In this document: positions 63,645-64,000 of the stretch, piece by piece
How the letters are laid out: every line of letters begins with the position of its first letter
How positions within the stretch are numbered: position 1 is the stretch's first letter
Source: Verrucomicrobiota bacterium
GTDB lineage: Bacteria; Verrucomicrobiota; Verrucomicrobiia; Verrucomicrobiales; Akkermansiaceae
DNA length: 64,000 nucleotides
Direction: 5' to 3'
Assembly: GCA_026397725.1 (NCBI GenBank)
Contig: JAPLUI010000487.1
Location: 1-64,000 of the forward strand
Notes under the pieces: generated by a model
Database searches by the model: none
Told to the model about the DNA's origin: nothing
Seen by the model: only the letters and a program-made list of their open reading frames with translations
Program-made: the position numbers and the translations under genes

Positions 63645-64000
63645 ATGAAAAAGCTATCAACACTGATCCTTTCCGCCCTTGCCATTATCCTGGTGGCATC
63701 TCCTGGTCGTGCCGAACAGGCAACCTCGGGTAGGGCAGTCGCTCTAACGGTCAATGAGAGCCTTGCGGAGGCCGGGCCCCGCGGGAAATGTGATTTTGGC
63801 GCATACTACACCCGCCTGCCTGTTGCAGGTAATGACATGGAAAAAGTTGGCGATTACGCGGATATCGTGGTGCAGGTGGGAACAAACAAGAAATTCATCT
63901 TTGCTCGCGACTCCAGTTACCTCCCTTGTCTCGTGGTCGGCAGCCAGCAGACCTATGTCAAGGAGCTTGTTGAACGAAAGGGGGACGGAACGGCCGCGCG
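63645..64000 (+). CDS. Secreted protein, partial at window edge
   Basis: The first 118 codons of a gene that continues past the window; 63633 is a possible earlier start. Signal peptide ~1-23 (LILSALAIILVASPGRA). The mature part (GKCDFGAYYTRLPVAGNDME; KKFIFARDSSYLPCLVV) resembles the N-terminal beta-domain of a family of large secreted proteins of unknown function in this phylum. The 41-aa frame at 54759 is a truncated relative. It follows the beta-galactosidase by 43 nt and is likely co-transcribed. Confidence 0.65.
   Translation, partial: MKKLSTLILSALAIILVASPGRAEQATSGRAVALTVNESLAEAGPRGKCDFGAYYTRLPVAGNDMEKVGDYADIVVQVGTNKKFIFARDSSYLPCLVVGSQQTYVKELVERKGDGTAA

Overview
This is a GC-rich, densely coding window, most likely from the chromosome of a Verrucomicrobiota-type polysaccharide degrader. 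The assignment is inference and rests on four things. There are many large secreted proteins ending in a DxDxDG-type tail or a PEP-CTERM tail. There are sulfatases, sialate O-acetylesterase-like esterases, GH101-like and GH2 enzymes. Leaders are A/C-rich and lack a Shine-Dalgarno sequence. Short low-complexity intergenic repeats of the kind familiar from that phylum are present. I found no tRNA, rRNA or CRISPR.

Layout. 1-955 is mostly non-coding, with an integrase-like remnant. 956-4571 is a divergent pair: a GntR-type regulator with a LacI-like sensor, and a secreted discoidin/Ig protein, separated by a strong palindrome. 4572-7471 holds a 14-bp minisatellite, one esterase and gene debris. 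7472-13505 is a three-gene operon: two large paralogous membrane proteins with DUF4350/GATase-like domains, and a membrane-anchored protein with three CxxCxxxH modules on a Pro/Ala stalk. It is my best candidate for an undescribed system. 13701-16373 is a two-component pair whose hybrid kinase is split by a +1 slip in a C8 tract. 16672-19310 carries an orphan ABC ATPase, a sulfatase and a small secreted protein. 19554-20104 is a tail-to-tail junction of two broken genes.

20105-48360 is about 28 kb of minus-strand genes spaced 1-106 nt apart or overlapping, and reads as one operon of exported repeat proteins. In transcription order these are a short PEP-CTERM protein, a BspA-type LRR protein, a giant LamG/beta-helix protein, a delta-60 propeller/beta-helix/cadherin-like protein, a protein of four ~215-aa repeats, a SurA/PpiC-like foldase, a short C-terminal-tail protein, three Kelch proteins and a beta-helix protein that runs into a broken formylglycine-enzyme-like domain. 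The Kelch proteins carry 14, 7 and 14 blades and the delta-60 protein 7, which suggests closed seven-bladed propellers. Several members are frameshifted or truncated, and the locus is full of near-identical DNA repeats, so it looks like a recombining surface or extracellular-matrix locus.

48858-64000 is a plus-strand glycan-utilisation cluster: esterase, DUF6288/HEAT protein, GH101-like hydrolase, DUF2341/LamG/esterase, a PHP-domain hydrolase fused to a broken esterase, GH2 beta-galactosidase, and the start of a further secreted protein. The gene set would suit O-glycans of the mucin type, but the substrate is inferred. Remnants of other genes lie at many of the gene boundaries.
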